Counted from the stretch's first letter, positions 53,562 through 63,985 are shown. The stretch: 64,000 nucleotides of DNA from Bacteroides helcogenes P 36-108 (GCF_000186225.1 NC_014933.1:2604001-2668000); one strand, 5' to 3'. Notes: generated by a model not told the origin, from the letters alone. Translations and numbers: made by a program.

Positions 53562-55877
53562 ATGAAACTACTTTATTACGTGATTCGGACTTTGCTGCGA
53601 GGACGGGGATCGAATGTCATCAAAATCCTCTCTCTCGGACTGGGACTGACGATGAGTATCCTGCTCTTCTCCCGCGTGGCATACGAGCAGAGTTTTGACA
53701 CCTGCTTTAGAGATACGGACAACCTCTATCAGGTGTGGTCGGTGTTCACCGTGAATGGCGAGAAGTATCCGGCGCAGGAAGCAAATTGCGGTCCTGTGGC
53801 AGGCGCTATTCTTGAGAACTTCTCCAAGGAAGTGGAGGCGGCCACCAGTGTCGGGATATGGGTGGTAAGTGCGCCTGTTTATAATGGTGCGGTGCGCTTT
53901 GATGATAACAAGATAGCCGCCGACTCGCTATTTTTCCGCACAATGGGCATCGAGGTATTGAGTGGAAACCCGGAAAAGGACTTGATGCAGAAGGATGTCA
54001 TCTTCTTGAGCGACCGTCTTGCCAATAAGATATTCGGCGGTGAAAATCCGATAGGCAAGGTGCTGAGTTATGACCATCAGTGCGACCTGACAGTGAAAGG
54101 CATTTATGCCGCTTTGCCGGAGAATGCTACGATGCGTCCCGAAGGAGTGATTTCCATGCCTACGGCTTGGAGCCGTAGTTCCGCCCACTATTCGTGGAGT
54201 GGAGGTGACAGTTGGAAAGAGTATATCCGCTTTCGTCCTGGAGCCGACCGTGCTGTGGTGAACGCACGCATTGATGCCATGATAGACAAGTACCGTCCGG
54301 AGGAGGACAAAGCAGGCTATGGTTATAGTGCGCATGTGCAGCCCATCCGTGATACATATCGTGGCTACGACAGCGTAAAACGCATGACAAACATTATGAG
54401 CATTCTCGGTCTTGCCATCCTCTTTATCGCTACGCTGAACTATGTGCTGATTTCCATCTCCTCACTGAGCCACCGTGCCAAGGCAGTGGGTGTACATAAA
54501 TGCTGTGGCGCCGGCGGAGGTACTGTCTTCGGAATGTTTCTCATAGAAACGGGAGTCATTATCTTTGTGTCATTGCTGCTGATGGCACTGATATTGCTGA
54601 ACTTCCGCGACTTCTTTGAAGATACGGCCTGTGCAAAGCTGTCATCGCTGCTGGCCCCGGAACGCATTTGGGTGTCGGTCACAGTGGTGGCTGTGCTCTT
54701 CGTAGTGGGTGGCATGCTGCCCGGACGGCTGTTTGCCCGCATCCCCGTGTCGCAAGTATTTCGCCGCTACACCGAAGGAAAGAAGGGTTGGAAGCGTCCG
54801 CTGCTGTTCATCCAGTTTGCCGGAGTGGCTTTCATCTGCGGACTGATGTGCGTGGTGATGGCGCAATACCATTATGTGATGAACAAGGATATGGGCTTCA
54901 ATCCGCAACGTCTTGCTGTGGGATCGGCTTATTGGCAGGAGGAGGAGACACGTGAGGCCGCTTACCAGTTCTTTAAAGGACTGCCCTACGTGGAAGCGGT
55001 GTCCAGCGCCAATGGTACTCCAATACGGGAATATAGTGGTTCAATGATTGAGGGAGAGGCGGGACAGGCACTTTTCTCCACCCGTGCCAGTTACTTTATG
55101 CGTGAGGACTATCCGGCACTGATGGGCATTACCGTCAAAGCGGGATGCATGGCGCGTGAACGGGATGAGGCTGTGGTGAACGAAACCTTTGCTGAGATGA
55201 TGCACTGGGGAGACAACGTAGTGGGACGCATGGTGAGTACAGATGGTGTGTCGCTCAAGATAGTGGGGCAGTTGAAGGACTTTCAGATAGGAGGCTTCAC
55301 TGCGGGGAAAAAGCCTTTTCTGGCTCGTGGTAACAAAGCTTTTTACGGAAGTATCCACCTCCGCCTGAAGGAGCCTTTTGCTGAGAATCTTCAGAAATTG
55401 AATAAGGCGGTAGCGGAAGCCTTCCACGACCAGACTATCGACTTCGAGGGGTATGACAAACTGATATATGATACATACAACTCTGTCCGCGTGTTCCGCA
55501 ACGCTACGCTATTGTCGGCTGTGACCATGTTCTTCGTCATGCTGATGGGCTTGATTGGCTATACTACGGACGAGGTACGCCGCCGCAGCAAAGAGATTGC
55601 CATCCGCAAGGTGAACGGGGCGGAGGCAAGTATGATACTGGAATTGCTGTCGCGTGATGTGCTCTATGTGGCAGCTCCGGCAGTATTCATCGGCACTGCC
55701 GCTGCGTGGTACGTCAACGGCATCTGGATGGAGCAGTTCACGGAACGCATCCCGATGGGATGGGTGGCGTATGCACTGGTACTGATGGCCAACTTGGCGG
55801 TTATTGTAGGTTGTGTACTTTGGAAGTCTTGGCGGATAGCCAATGAGAATCCGGTAAACAGTATTAAGAGCGAGTAA
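53562..55877 (+). CDS. MacB/FtsX-type ABC transporter permease
   Basis: 771 residues. A first helix (about 20-40) precedes a large periplasmic MacB-PCD-like domain (to about 275). Then come helices and a second periplasmic domain, ending in the FtsX core with the signature RRRSKEIAIRKVNGAEAS and two last helices. Such double-domain permeases are common in Bacteroidota and probably act mechanically, as MacB and LolCDE do, rather than as channels. The gene is first in a four-gene sigma-54 operon with an ATPase and two related permeases. Confidence 0.92.
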   Translation: MKLLYYVIRTLLRGRGSNVIKILSLGLGLTMSILLFSRVAYEQSFDTCFRDTDNLYQVWSVFTVNGEKYPAQEANCGPVAGAILENFSKEVEAATSVGIWVVSAPVYNGAVRFDDNKIAADSLFFRTMGIEVLSGNPEKDLMQKDVIFLSDRLANKIFGGENPIGKVLSYDHQCDLTVKGIYAALPENATMRPEGVISMPTAWSRSSAHYSWSGGDSWKEYIRFRPGADRAVVNARIDAMIDKYRPEEDKAGYGYSAHVQPIRDTYRGYDSVKRMTNIMSILGLAILFIATLNYVLISISSLSHRAKAVGVHKCCGAGGGTVFGMFLIETGVIIFVSLLLMALILLNFRDFFEDTACAKLSSLLAPERIWVSVTVVAVLFVVGGMLPGRLFARIPVSQVFRRYTEGKKGWKRPLLFIQFAGVAFICGLMCVVMAQYHYVMNKDMGFNPQRLAVGSAYWQEEETREAAYQFFKGLPYVEAVSSANGTPIREYSGSMIEGEAGQALFSTRASYFMREDYPALMGITVKAGCMARERDEAVVNETFAEMMHWGDNVVGRMVSTDGVSLKIVGQLKDFQIGGFTAGKKPFLARGNKAFYGSIHLRLKEPFAENLQKLNKAVAEAFHDQTIDFEGYDKLIYDTYNSVRVFRNATLLSAVTMFFVMLMGLIGYTTDEVRRRSKEIAIRKVNGAEASMILELLSRDVLYVAAPAVFIGTAAAWYVNGIWMEQFTERIPMGWVAYALVLMANLAVIVGCVLWKSWRIANENPVNSIKSE

Positions 55878-55908
55878 TGAAATTAGTAACTATATAAACA
55901 AAAACATC

Positions 55909-56595
55909 ATGATTGAAATTAATAACATCAGCAAAGTATTTCGTACCTCGGAAGTAGAAACCGTGGCATTGAATCACGTAAGCCTTGAAGTGAAAGAGGG
56001 CGAATTTGTAGCCATAATGGGACCCTCCGGTTGCGGAAAGTCCACCCTGTTGAATATTCTCGGACTGCTGGACAATCCCACGGAAGGCAGCTATAGGCTG
56101 CTTGGCCAGGAAGTGGCCGATTTGAAGGAAAAGGATCGTACACGGGTGCGCAAAGGAAAGTTAGGCTTCGTCTTCCAGAGCTTTAACCTGATAGACGAAC
56201 TGAATGTCTATGAAAACGTGGAGCTTCCATTGACCTATCTTGGCGTGAAGGCAAGTGAACGTAAACGTATGGTGGAGGATATACTGAAACGAATGAACAT
56301 AGGCCACCGTGCCAAGCATTTTCCGCAGCAGCTCTCAGGTGGTCAGCAACAGCGTGTGGCGATAGCACGTGCGGTGGTGACAAATCCGAAACTGATACTT
56401 GCCGATGAACCTACCGGTAATCTTGATTCCAAGAACGGAGCCGAAGTGATGAGCCTCCTGACCGAGCTGAATAAGGAAGGAACTACGATTATCATGGTGA
56501 CGCACTCGCAGCATGACGCTTCGTTTGCACATCGGACGATACATTTGTTTGATGGTAGTATAGTGGCAAATGTGGCTGCCATGCAGGGTATCTGA
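55909..56595 (+). CDS. ABC transporter ATP-binding protein (LolD/MacB type)
   Basis: 228 residues. Walker A is GPSGCGKST (38-46), the signature LSGGQQQRVAIARA, Walker B LILADEPTGNLDS and the H loop MVTHSQHD. All catalytic residues are present. It would energise the neighbouring permeases. It is the only ATPase of the operon, so the permeases share it. Confidence 0.95.
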   Translation: MIEINNISKVFRTSEVETVALNHVSLEVKEGEFVAIMGPSGCGKSTLLNILGLLDNPTEGSYRLLGQEVADLKEKDRTRVRKGKLGFVFQSFNLIDELNVYENVELPLTYLGVKASERKRMVEDILKRMNIGHRAKHFPQQLSGGQQQRVAIARAVVTNPKLILADEPTGNLDSKNGAEVMSLLTELNKEGTTIIMVTHSQHDASFAHRTIHLFDGSIVANVAAMQGI

Positions 56596-56642
56596 AAAGG
56601 AACAGGAACGAGGGGCGACTGTCTTTTATTAAATTTGAATTG

Positions 56643-57293
56643 ATGAGGCATTTATATTATATTATTCAGACATTGCTTCGCGGGTGTGGGGGAAACCTCG
56701 TGAAGCTGACTTCTCTGGTGTTGGGACTGTTGGTGGGCATTCTACTCTTCTCGCAGATAGCCTATGAACTGAGCTACGAGAATTTCTATAAAGACCCGGA
56801 ACAGTTAGTAATGCTCCGGATGCGTAATGCCAAGGATGGAATTCCTGACAAAGACCACAATTATGGCACTTATCGCCCTGCGGCGGCCGATTTGTGGGAG
56901 GCGCTTTCCGAACAGGTGGAATGCGCCAGTTTGACATCAAGTATTTTACAGCCTTCATTTTATAAAGAGGACAAGAAGCTGGAAGCGATGCCGATACTCT
57001 GCGTTGATACGCTCTATTTCCGTACTACCGGTGTGCAGGTGTTGAAGGGTGACCCGCACGACCTCTCCGTGATGCAGAATGCTTTTATCTCGCAAAGCAT
57101 GGCACGTCGTGTTTTTGGAGATGAAGATCCAATCGGCAAGGGACTTTCCGTAGAGAAAATGTTCAATGTCACCATCCGGGGCATCTATCGGGATGTGCCG
57201 AGAAACACCATCCTGCCACACGGCATCCTGCTTTCCATAGCGGCGGTGGATTGGGGCTATGGAGTGGGTGCATGGGGAATGAATAATATATAA
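56643..57293 (+). pseudogene. Truncated MacB/FtsX-type permease
   Basis: 216 codons where its two neighbours have about 775. It keeps the N-terminal helix and most of the first periplasmic domain (RHLYYIIQTLLRGCG start; ISQSMARRVFGDEDPIGKGL) and then stops after VGAWGMNNI. The FtsX helices and signature are missing. The next permease starts 18 bp later. A deletion of the 3' three quarters is the simplest reading. A short anchored periplasmic protein with a regulatory role cannot be excluded. Confidence 0.75.
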
Positions 57294-57311
57294 CGAATAA
57301 AAAGCATTATT

Positions 57312-59648
57312 ATGAGACAACTTTATTATGGTATATTGATGTTGCTTCGCAGACGAGGCAACAATGTGACCAAGACTGTTTCCTTGACACTGGGCTTGTT
57401 TATCGGTATTTTGCTGTTCGCTTGTGTGGCATTTCAGTTAAGCTATAACAGCTATTTCCATCATCCGGAACAGCTCTATCTGACTTATGTAAGGAATGTA
57501 CAGAACGGAGTGCCGAGTGAGGAATTCCCCTACGTTTACGGTCCCTTTGCAGAGGCGTTGAGAGAGAACTTTCCGAAGCAAGTGGAGGATGCCACAGTGC
57601 TACGCGACATGGACGATTGGAATTTTTATAACGGAAATGTCCGTTTGCCTGGTCATGTGATTTATGCGGATACGCATCTGTTTTCTACTTTGGGCATTCG
57701 GGTGCTGGCAGGCAAGGTGGAAGATATGCAGGCTGCAGATGCCGTCTTCGTCTCCCGTTCGTATGCCGACAAGTTGAGAGGAAATGAGGACTTGAGTACG
57801 GTAGTGGGCAGGCAATTGCTTCTTGACCGGAAGACAACCTACATCATACGGGGAGTGTTTTCCGACCAGCCGGAGAATACGGACATTCCCTTTGATATCG
57901 TAGTTTCCATGACCGAGTTGTGGAACAATAAAAGAGCAGGGTGGGGATTTGATGTTAGTTATAACGTCATAGCCCGTTTCCGTAATTTTGCCCAAGATGT
58001 GGCTGTGGCGGAGGCGCGGCTGCCGGAGTTGATGAAAAAGTACATACCGAATTTTAATGAAAAAGAGAATAACTACTGGGCTTTCGCTTTCCATCCGTTG
58101 ACAGACGTGCATACACAAAATCCCACTATACGTACCATGATATTGGTAATGTCTGTGCTTGCCATTGCCATCTTGCTGATTGCCGCTTTCAACTATATAT
58201 TGATTTCCGTATCTTCCTTGGCGCGTCGTGCCAAGGAAGTGGGAGTGCACAAGTGTAACGGTGCTGCCAATAGCACGATATTCGGCATGTTCCTGGCGGA
58301 GACAGCGGTCATAGTGTTGCTTTCTGTGGCTTTGTCCGGTCTGCTGATGTATCTCTTCCGCGACTTTGTGGAGGATATGGTTGCTGCCCGGCTCACTTCA
58401 CTTTTCTCGGTACAGATGTTGTGGGGACCGGCACTGGTCATCTTGTTCGTCTTTCTGCTGGCGGGCGTACTGCCGGCGGGGATGTTCTCTTCCGTACCCG
58501 TGACGCAGGTTTTCCGCCGTTATATCGAACGCAATGCGTCGTGGAAGCGTCCTTTGCTCTTTGTCCAGTTCATGGGTGTCTCCTTTATTTGTTGCTTTCT
58601 GCTGGTGGTGTTCCATCAGTATCGGTCGGTGATGAACCGTCCACTGGGTTACGACCCGTTGCGGGTAGTGATATGCTGGGCAAATGTGGGAGGCAGTTAT
58701 GAGAATCGGATGAGCCTTTTCGGCAGTCTGCCCATGGTGGAAGATTACACCTGTGCCAGCCAGTTGATATGCGGGGGATATAGCGGCGATACGTTTGACA
58801 CTGATGAAGGGCGTGCGGTGAATGTGCGGCTGGACTGGGTGACGCGTAACTTTATTCCGATGATGAAGATTGAACTGGCAGAGGGACGCAACTTCAATCC
58901 TGCCAACCGGACTCCAACCTCGATGACGGACAGCAATGAGATGATAGTGAACGAAACATTCATCCGCAATGCAGGTTTTGCAGGCAGTGCCGTGGGACGT
59001 ACGGTGAAGTGGTATGGCGAAAGTTTCACCATAGTGGGGGTGATGAAAGATTATCCGGTGCACAGTGCGTATGAGGAACAGGCCCCGGTGGTGCTTCTGT
59101 TCAAAGAGGATTGGGGGAGTACCCATTACATACGCCTGAAAGAGCCTTTCGAGAAGAATCTGCTTGCGCTCAACCGCAAGATGCAGGATATGTTTCCTTC
59201 GGATCTTGTGGAGTTCACCTCTTTGCAGAAGACTCTGGACGGGCAATACACGGATGTCCGCCGTTTCCGCAATGCAGTGTTGCTGTCCAGCGCTTCCATC
59301 TTCCTCATTGCACTGATGGGATTGTTGGGGTATGTGAATGATGAAGTCCGTAGGCGTAGCAAGGAAATTGCCATCCGCAAGGTGAATGGGGCAGAGGCTG
59401 CAAGTATTATCCGCCTGCTGACGCGTGACATTGTGTGGATAGCCTTGCCTGCGTTGACATTGGGAGCAGTGTTTGCTTCTGTTTTCGGTCGTCGGTGGCT
59501 GGATAGCTTTGCGCAGCGGGCTCAGACAAGTGCAGCCGCATTTGTGGCGGTGGTAGCATTATTGTTGGTGATTATAGCGGCCTGCATCGTGTGGCGTACC
59601 CGCAAAATAGCTTGTGAGAATCCGGTGAAGAGTATCAGGAGTGAATAA
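57312..59648 (+). CDS. MacB/FtsX-type ABC transporter permease
   Basis: 778 residues, paralogous to the 53.6-kb protein: RQLYYGILMLLRRRGNNVTK start, shared ARRAKEVGVHKCNGA in the middle and RRRSKEIAIRKVNGAEAAS near the end, with matching helices. It has two periplasmic domains (about 45-275 and 470-660). It presumably pairs with the 771-residue permease around the single ATPase. It is the last gene of the operon. Confidence 0.92.
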   Translation: MRQLYYGILMLLRRRGNNVTKTVSLTLGLFIGILLFACVAFQLSYNSYFHHPEQLYLTYVRNVQNGVPSEEFPYVYGPFAEALRENFPKQVEDATVLRDMDDWNFYNGNVRLPGHVIYADTHLFSTLGIRVLAGKVEDMQAADAVFVSRSYADKLRGNEDLSTVVGRQLLLDRKTTYIIRGVFSDQPENTDIPFDIVVSMTELWNNKRAGWGFDVSYNVIARFRNFAQDVAVAEARLPELMKKYIPNFNEKENNYWAFAFHPLTDVHTQNPTIRTMILVMSVLAIAILLIAAFNYILISVSSLARRAKEVGVHKCNGAANSTIFGMFLAETAVIVLLSVALSGLLMYLFRDFVEDMVAARLTSLFSVQMLWGPALVILFVFLLAGVLPAGMFSSVPVTQVFRRYIERNASWKRPLLFVQFMGVSFICCFLLVVFHQYRSVMNRPLGYDPLRVVICWANVGGSYENRMSLFGSLPMVEDYTCASQLICGGYSGDTFDTDEGRAVNVRLDWVTRNFIPMMKIELAEGRNFNPANRTPTSMTDSNEMIVNETFIRNAGFAGSAVGRTVKWYGESFTIVGVMKDYPVHSAYEEQAPVVLLFKEDWGSTHYIRLKEPFEKNLLALNRKMQDMFPSDLVEFTSLQKTLDGQYTDVRRFRNAVLLSSASIFLIALMGLLGYVNDEVRRRSKEIAIRKVNGAEAASIIRLLTRDIVWIALPALTLGAVFASVFGRRWLDSFAQRAQTSAAAFVAVVALLLVIIAACIVWRTRKIACENPVKSIRSE

Positions 59649-59661
59649 AAAACGGAACTGA

Positions 59662-59726
59662 CTGAAATGGCGCATCTTGTCAACCGCAACCTTCGTGGTT
59701 TCAAGTAATGAAGTGTGTCATTTCAG
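59662..59726. terminator. Possible terminator stem between convergent genes
   Basis: CTGAAATG (59662-59669) pairs with CATTTCAG (59719-59726), and a small AACC/GGTT hairpin lies inside. The stem overlaps the end of the MATE gene. Weak evidence. Confidence 0.35.
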
Positions 59727-61055
59727 ATGGTTCGTTTTTACATATATCCACAACGCAATAACAGCCGTTACAAATGCAAAAAAATCCGATACCGGCATAC
59801 ATATCCAGATGCCGTCCAAACCGAAGTAGTGCGGAAAAATCAATAGCCCCGGCAGCAAGTATAGTAACTGGCGTGTCAGTGATAAGAAGATGCTGATTTT
59901 GGCTTTTCCTATGCTTTGGAAGAAATTACCGATTACAATCTGAGCTCCCACCAACGGGAAAATGGCAACGGCAATGCGTACTCCTCTGGACGCAATACCA
60001 ATCAACTCATTGTCATCGGTAAAGATGGCAGATATGGCGTGAGGAAACAATTCGCAAATGAGGAAGCCGGTGCTGGTGATGCATACTCCGGCAATAAGCG
60101 TCAGACGCAGGGTGGCTCTCACACGGTCATGTTTCTGTGCGCCGAAGTTATAGCCTACAATCGGCTGCATCCCCATCGTCAGTCCCAATACAATCATTAC
60201 ATAGAGTACCAGCAGACGGTTAATGATGCCATAGGCTCCGATGGCCATGTCACCGCCATATTGTTGCAGGCTGTTGTTTACGATAATGACAATGATGCAT
60301 GCCGTGACATTCATAAGGAACGGTGACATGCCGATGGAAAGTATGCTGATGATGATGCGCTTTTTCATTTTCCAAAAACCGTGATGCAGCCGCACAATGC
60401 TTGTTTTCCGGAGAAAATGGCTCACTACCCATATCATGCCGATGAATTGTGAAATAACAGTGGCTGTTGCTGCGCCGCGGATTCCCCATTCAAACTGAAA
60501 GATGAAAATAGGGGCGAGGATGATATTGCAGACTACTGTCACCATAGACGTAAGCATTGCCTTTCTGGGATAACCCGTGGCACGCATGATGTTATTCAGG
60601 CCGATCATAGTGTAGGTAACGGGAGTACCCAGTAGAATCACCTGCATAAAATCGCGTGCATAGGGCAGCGTATCGTTGCTGGCTCCGAAGAAACGCAGTA
60701 TGTCATTTAGGAAGATAAATGAAATGCCTCCGAATACAAAGGCATTGACAAGGCAGAACATCAGCGTATTTCCCAATACCACCGTAGCTCCGTCCGGGTC
60801 TTTCTGTCCCAACCGGATGGACGAAATAGTGGAACCGCCTGCCGATACCATTGTACAGAAGGCCACCACTAAATTCATTAACGGGAAAGTTATGGCAAGT
60901 CCGGCAATACCCATGGCGCCTACGCCATGACCGATGAAAATACTGTCAATGATATTATACAACGAAGTAATCGTCATACCGATAATGGCAGGAACGGAAT
61001 ATTGTAAAAGCAGTTTGCCTATGCGTTCGGCTCCTAAAATATGAGGGTTATCCAT
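59718..61055 (-). CDS. MATE-family multidrug/metabolite exporter
   Basis: 445 residues with 12 helices in two pseudo-repeats. GKLLLQYSVPAIIGMTITSL and FIGHGVGAMGIAGLAI in the first half are matched by GAYGIINRLLVLYVMIVLG and QPIVGYNFGAQ in the second. These exporters use Na+ or H+ gradients; the substrate cannot be read from sequence. Its -7 element is at 61086-61079. Confidence 0.93.
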   Translation of the reverse strand: MDNPHILGAERIGKLLLQYSVPAIIGMTITSLYNIIDSIFIGHGVGAMGIAGLAITFPLMNLVVAFCTMVSAGGSTISSIRLGQKDPDGATVVLGNTLMFCLVNAFVFGGISFIFLNDILRFFGASNDTLPYARDFMQVILLGTPVTYTMIGLNNIMRATGYPRKAMLTSMVTVVCNIILAPIFIFQFEWGIRGAATATVISQFIGMIWVVSHFLRKTSIVRLHHGFWKMKKRIIISILSIGMSPFLMNVTACIIVIIVNNSLQQYGGDMAIGAYGIINRLLVLYVMIVLGLTMGMQPIVGYNFGAQKHDRVRATLRLTLIAGVCITSTGFLICELFPHAISAIFTDDNELIGIASRGVRIAVAIFPLVGAQIVIGNFFQSIGKAKISIFLSLTRQLLYLLPGLLIFPHYFGLDGIWICMPVSDFFAFVTAVIALWIYVKTNHLK

Positions 61056-61078
61056 TGATTTTGATCAAATAAGTCAGG

Positions 61079-61086
61079 CAAAGATA
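61079..61086 (-). promoter_or_regulatory. -7 element of the MATE gene
   Basis: TATCTTTG on the minus strand, 24 bp upstream of the MATE start. It argues against the divergent HAD gene beginning at the in-frame ATG 61086. Confidence 0.5.
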
Positions 61087-61172
61087 TGAAATATTTGCTT
61101 CATTCGATGATTATTCAGACCTTTGTATCCAATGTAGTTATGGTATTAACAGAATTAGGTGAAAGAAAGTTT

Positions 61173-61820
61173 ATGAATACAATGGAATCAATGGCCGTTC
61201 TCTTCGATTTTGACGGTGTAGTGATAGATACAGAGACGCAGTACAGCCGGTTTTGGCATCAGATAGGGAAGGAATATCTGAACGTGGACGATATAGAAAA
61301 CCGGGTAAAAGGCCAGACCTTGGCCTATATTTATGATACATTCTTTCAGGGTATGATGAAGGAACAAACTGAAATAACGGATTGTCTGAACCGCTTTGAG
61401 CAAGAAATGTCGTTTGACTTTATTCCCGGAGTGCTTGATTTTATAGCAGACCTTCACCATCATAATGTGAAGACTGCAGTCGTTACCAGTTCCAACAAGG
61501 CGAAGATGGCGGCTGTATATCGCGTTCATCCTGAAATAGAGACACTTTTTGACCGTATTCTCACGGCCGAGATGTTTACTGCCTCTAAACCTGCACCTGA
61601 TTGCTTTCTGCTTGGTATGGAAGTGTTGGGCACTACTCCCGAAACGACTTACGTGTTTGAGGACTCCTATAACGGATTAAAAGCCGGGATGGCTTCCGGA
61701 GCTACTGTAATCGGTGTGGCAACCACAAATCCGCATGAAAATATTGCTCCGTTATGTCATTATGTATTAGATGATTTCCGGGACTTTACTTACGATAAAT
61801 TATCCCATTTGTACAAGTAA
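61173..61820 (+). CDS. HAD-superfamily phosphatase (beta-phosphoglucomutase-like)
   Basis: About 215 residues from the ATG at 61173. Motif I is [15 protein letters not shown] (nucleophile and acid/base Asp), motif [11 protein letters not shown], motif III the Lys in [12 protein letters not shown] and motif [15 protein letters not shown] helical cap sits between I and II, as in beta-phosphoglucomutases and small sugar phosphatases. Upstream in-frame ATGs at 61086 and 61140 would add a non-conserved leader and overlap promoter sequence. The substrate is a small phosphosugar, not defined further. Confidence 0.88.
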   Translation: MNTMESMAVLFDFDGVVIDTETQYSRFWHQIGKEYLNVDDIENRVKGQTLAYIYDTFFQGMMKEQTEITDCLNRFEQEMSFDFIPGVLDFIADLHHHNVKTAVVTSSNKAKMAAVYRVHPEIETLFDRILTAEMFTASKPAPDCFLLGMEVLGTTPETTYVFEDSYNGLKAGMASGATVIGVATTNPHENIAPLCHYVLDDFRDFTYDKLSHLYK

Positions 61821-61841
61821 TCAGAAAAAGGATTAACTTTG
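61808..61841 (+). promoter_or_regulatory. Promoter of panB
   Basis: TTTG (61808-61811) and TAACTTTG (61834-61841). The spacer is 22 nt, slightly long. It overlaps the end of the HAD gene. Confidence 0.5.
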
Positions 61842-61861
61842 CGCCCAAAATTGTAAATATC

Positions 61862-62680
61862 ATGGGTTATATTTCAGATGACACTCGCAAGGTGACTACT
61901 CATCGTCTCGTAGAGATGAAGCAGAGAGGCGAAAAAATATCTATGTTGACATCATACGACTATACCATGGCACAGATTGTGGATGGCGCAGGTGTAGATG
62001 TGATTCTTGTAGGTGATTCAGCTTCCAATGTTATGGCAGGTAATGTTACTACTCTTCCCATAACGCTGGATCAGATGATTTATCATGGCAAGTCCGTTGT
62101 GCGCGGGGTAAAGCGCGCCATGGTGGTGGTAGATATGCCGTTCGGATCTTATCAGGGTAACGAGATGGAAGGTTTGGCATCTGCCATTCGTATCATGAAA
62201 GAAAGTCATGCCGACGCATTGAAGCTGGAAGGCGGCGAAGAAATTATTGGTACGGTAAAACGGATTCTCAGTGCCGGCATTCCCATTATGGGGCATCTTG
62301 GCCTGATGCCGCAATCCATTAACAAATACGGAACATATACAGTGCGCGCCAAAGATGATGCTGAGGCTGAAAAATTGATACGTGACGCCCATTTGCTGGA
62401 AGAAGCCGGTTGTTTTGCACTGGTGCTGGAGAAGATTCCTGCTGCGTTGGCAGCACGTGTATCCGGCGAACTGACTATTCCTGTTATCGGTATCGGGGCT
62501 GGTGGTGAAGTAGATGGCCAGGTGTTGGTGATCCAGGATATGCTGGGTATGAATAATGGCTTCCGTCCCCGTTTCCTGCGTCGCTATGCCGACCTGCACA
62601 CGGTGATGACGGATGCTATCAGCCGTTATGTATCCGATGTGAAGAACTTAGACTTCCCGAATGAAAAAGAGCAGTACTAA
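61862..62680 (+). CDS. panB: 3-methyl-2-oxobutanoate hydroxymethyltransferase
   Basis: 272 residues, full length. PanB adds a hydroxymethyl group from methylene-THF to ketoisovalerate, the first step of pantothenate and CoA synthesis. It has [31 protein letters not shown] (metal-binding Asp), [25 protein letters not shown] and [15 protein letters not shown]. Its last 20 bp overlap the next gene. Confidence 0.97.
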   Translation: MGYISDDTRKVTTHRLVEMKQRGEKISMLTSYDYTMAQIVDGAGVDVILVGDSASNVMAGNVTTLPITLDQMIYHGKSVVRGVKRAMVVVDMPFGSYQGNEMEGLASAIRIMKESHADALKLEGGEEIIGTVKRILSAGIPIMGHLGLMPQSINKYGTYTVRAKDDAEAEKLIRDAHLLEEAGCFALVLEKIPAALAARVSGELTIPVIGIGAGGEVDGQVLVIQDMLGMNNGFRPRFLRRYADLHTVMTDAISRYVSDVKNLDFPNEKEQY

Positions 62681-63638
62681 CAAACTTATGACACTGAGTT
62701 TTTGGCGGATGTGCGTAGCGAACTCATTGTTGTTCACATCTGTTTATATGCTTTTTCCTCTGTTGCCCTTTGTGATGGGGCAGCAATTGGATATTTCTGT
62801 TGCACAGGCTGGTAGCATGTTCCTGGTTTTTGCTGTGGCCATGTTTGCTGTGGGACCGTTTCATGCTTATTTAGGTGACGAATACAGGCGGAAGAATGTG
62901 CTTTTGTATTCTGTAATTATCATGTTGGCGGCAGTTTTGGGATACGCTTTTGTTGATAGCTATATGAAGTTGTTGCTGCTTGCTTTTGTACAGGGCGGCT
63001 GTTTCGGATTGGCTACAACGGCTGGTATCACCGTAGCCATAGACATTACTGCTTCTGCGCGCCGCAGTACAGGAAATATGGTATATGCTTGGGCTTCTCG
63101 TCTGGGTATGTTAGTGGGTGTGGTATTGGGTGTTTGGTTATATCATATTCACGGATTCCGCACGATGATTTATTGTTCCGTTGCGATAGGGGTATTCAGT
63201 ATGTTCTTTTCATCGAGAGTATATGTTGCGTTTAGAGCTCCGATAGGGATGTCACTCTGCAATGTAGATCGTTTTTTGCTTCCGCGCGCATGGTTGCCGG
63301 CTGTTAATATGATGCTGATAGCCTTTATTCCGGGAGTTTTGTTACCGTTGATGTTTGCAGGTAATTACTTGCCGTTATTGGCTTTGTTCATATTGGCATT
63401 CATTACGATACCGTTTACCCGGATGTTCGTAAAACTATCTCATCATTGTCAGCGCGGAACTGCGAACACCATGTGCCATTTGTCTATGGAAGCAGGTTTG
63501 CTGGCAGGCCTTGCGGTGGCTTGCAGAATAATGAATGTTCCTGCGATTCATCATGTGGCCATGACAGCAGCCATACTTGCGGTCTTTTTTTATGTTCTGC
63601 TGACATATCCTTATTATAAAAGAAAGCGGGTAAGGTAA
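62661..63638 (+). CDS. MFS transporter
   Basis: 325 residues with about 10-11 membrane helices, short for the 12-helix superfamily. The first half is clear ([40 protein letters not shown] and the [10 protein letters not shown] loop). A central charged loop is small. It overlaps panB, so a pantothenate-linked substrate is possible but unproven. The gene ends inside the convergent dgkA-like gene by 25 bp. Confidence 0.85.
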   Translation: MKKSSTNKLMTLSFWRMCVANSLLFTSVYMLFPLLPFVMGQQLDISVAQAGSMFLVFAVAMFAVGPFHAYLGDEYRRKNVLLYSVIIMLAAVLGYAFVDSYMKLLLLAFVQGGCFGLATTAGITVAIDITASARRSTGNMVYAWASRLGMLVGVVLGVWLYHIHGFRTMIYCSVAIGVFSMFFSSRVYVAFRAPIGMSLCNVDRFLLPRAWLPAVNMMLIAFIPGVLLPLMFAGNYLPLLALFILAFITIPFTRMFVKLSHHCQRGTANTMCHLSMEAGLLAGLAVACRIMNVPAIHHVAMTAAILAVFFYVLLTYPYYKRKRVR

Positions 63639-63985
63639 GGAATGAAAATAATCAGACCTATAATTGCCGCCGTTGCAGCGCATATCAGCACTGCTCCGGC
63701 GGCAATGTCTTTTACTTGTCCGGCGACAGGATGACGGTCGGGAGATATCATGTCAACCAACTTCTCTATGGCAGTGTTGAATAATTCTGCAGTTATCACA
63801 ATTCCGATACAAAGTGTAATGACTATCCACTCTGTTCGGGTTATACCCAACAAAAATCCGGAAATGACTACCATGACTGCGGCAATCAGATGAAAGCTGA
63901 GGTTTTGTTCCTTGCCTATGCAACACCGGATACCTTTCCATGCATAACCGAAACTGCGAACCTGTTTTCTGTAATCGTATTTCAT
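63614..63985 (-). CDS. DgkA-type diacylglycerol/undecaprenol kinase
   Basis: 123 residues, three helices. NLSFHLIAAVMVVISGFLLG, the catalytic-site ITAELFNTAIEKLVDMISPD and VKDIAAGAVLICAATAAI are the family core. In many non-proteobacteria the enzyme phosphorylates undecaprenol rather than diacylglycerol. The 3' end overlaps the MFS gene on the other strand. Confidence 0.93.
   Translation of the reverse strand: MKYDYRKQVRSFGYAWKGIRCCIGKEQNLSFHLIAAVMVVISGFLLGITRTEWIVITLCIGIVITAELFNTAIEKLVDMISPDRHPVAGQVKDIAAGAVLICAATAAIIGLIIFIPYLTRFLL

Noticed and set aside
58398..59246. A 282-codon minus-strand ORF inside the last permease
   Set aside because: Antisense shadow of a clear FtsX-type gene; His- and Arg-rich with no domain.
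61086..61172. Upstream in-frame starts for the HAD phosphatase
   Set aside because: The extension is not conserved in character, and the first ATG overlaps the divergent MATE promoter.
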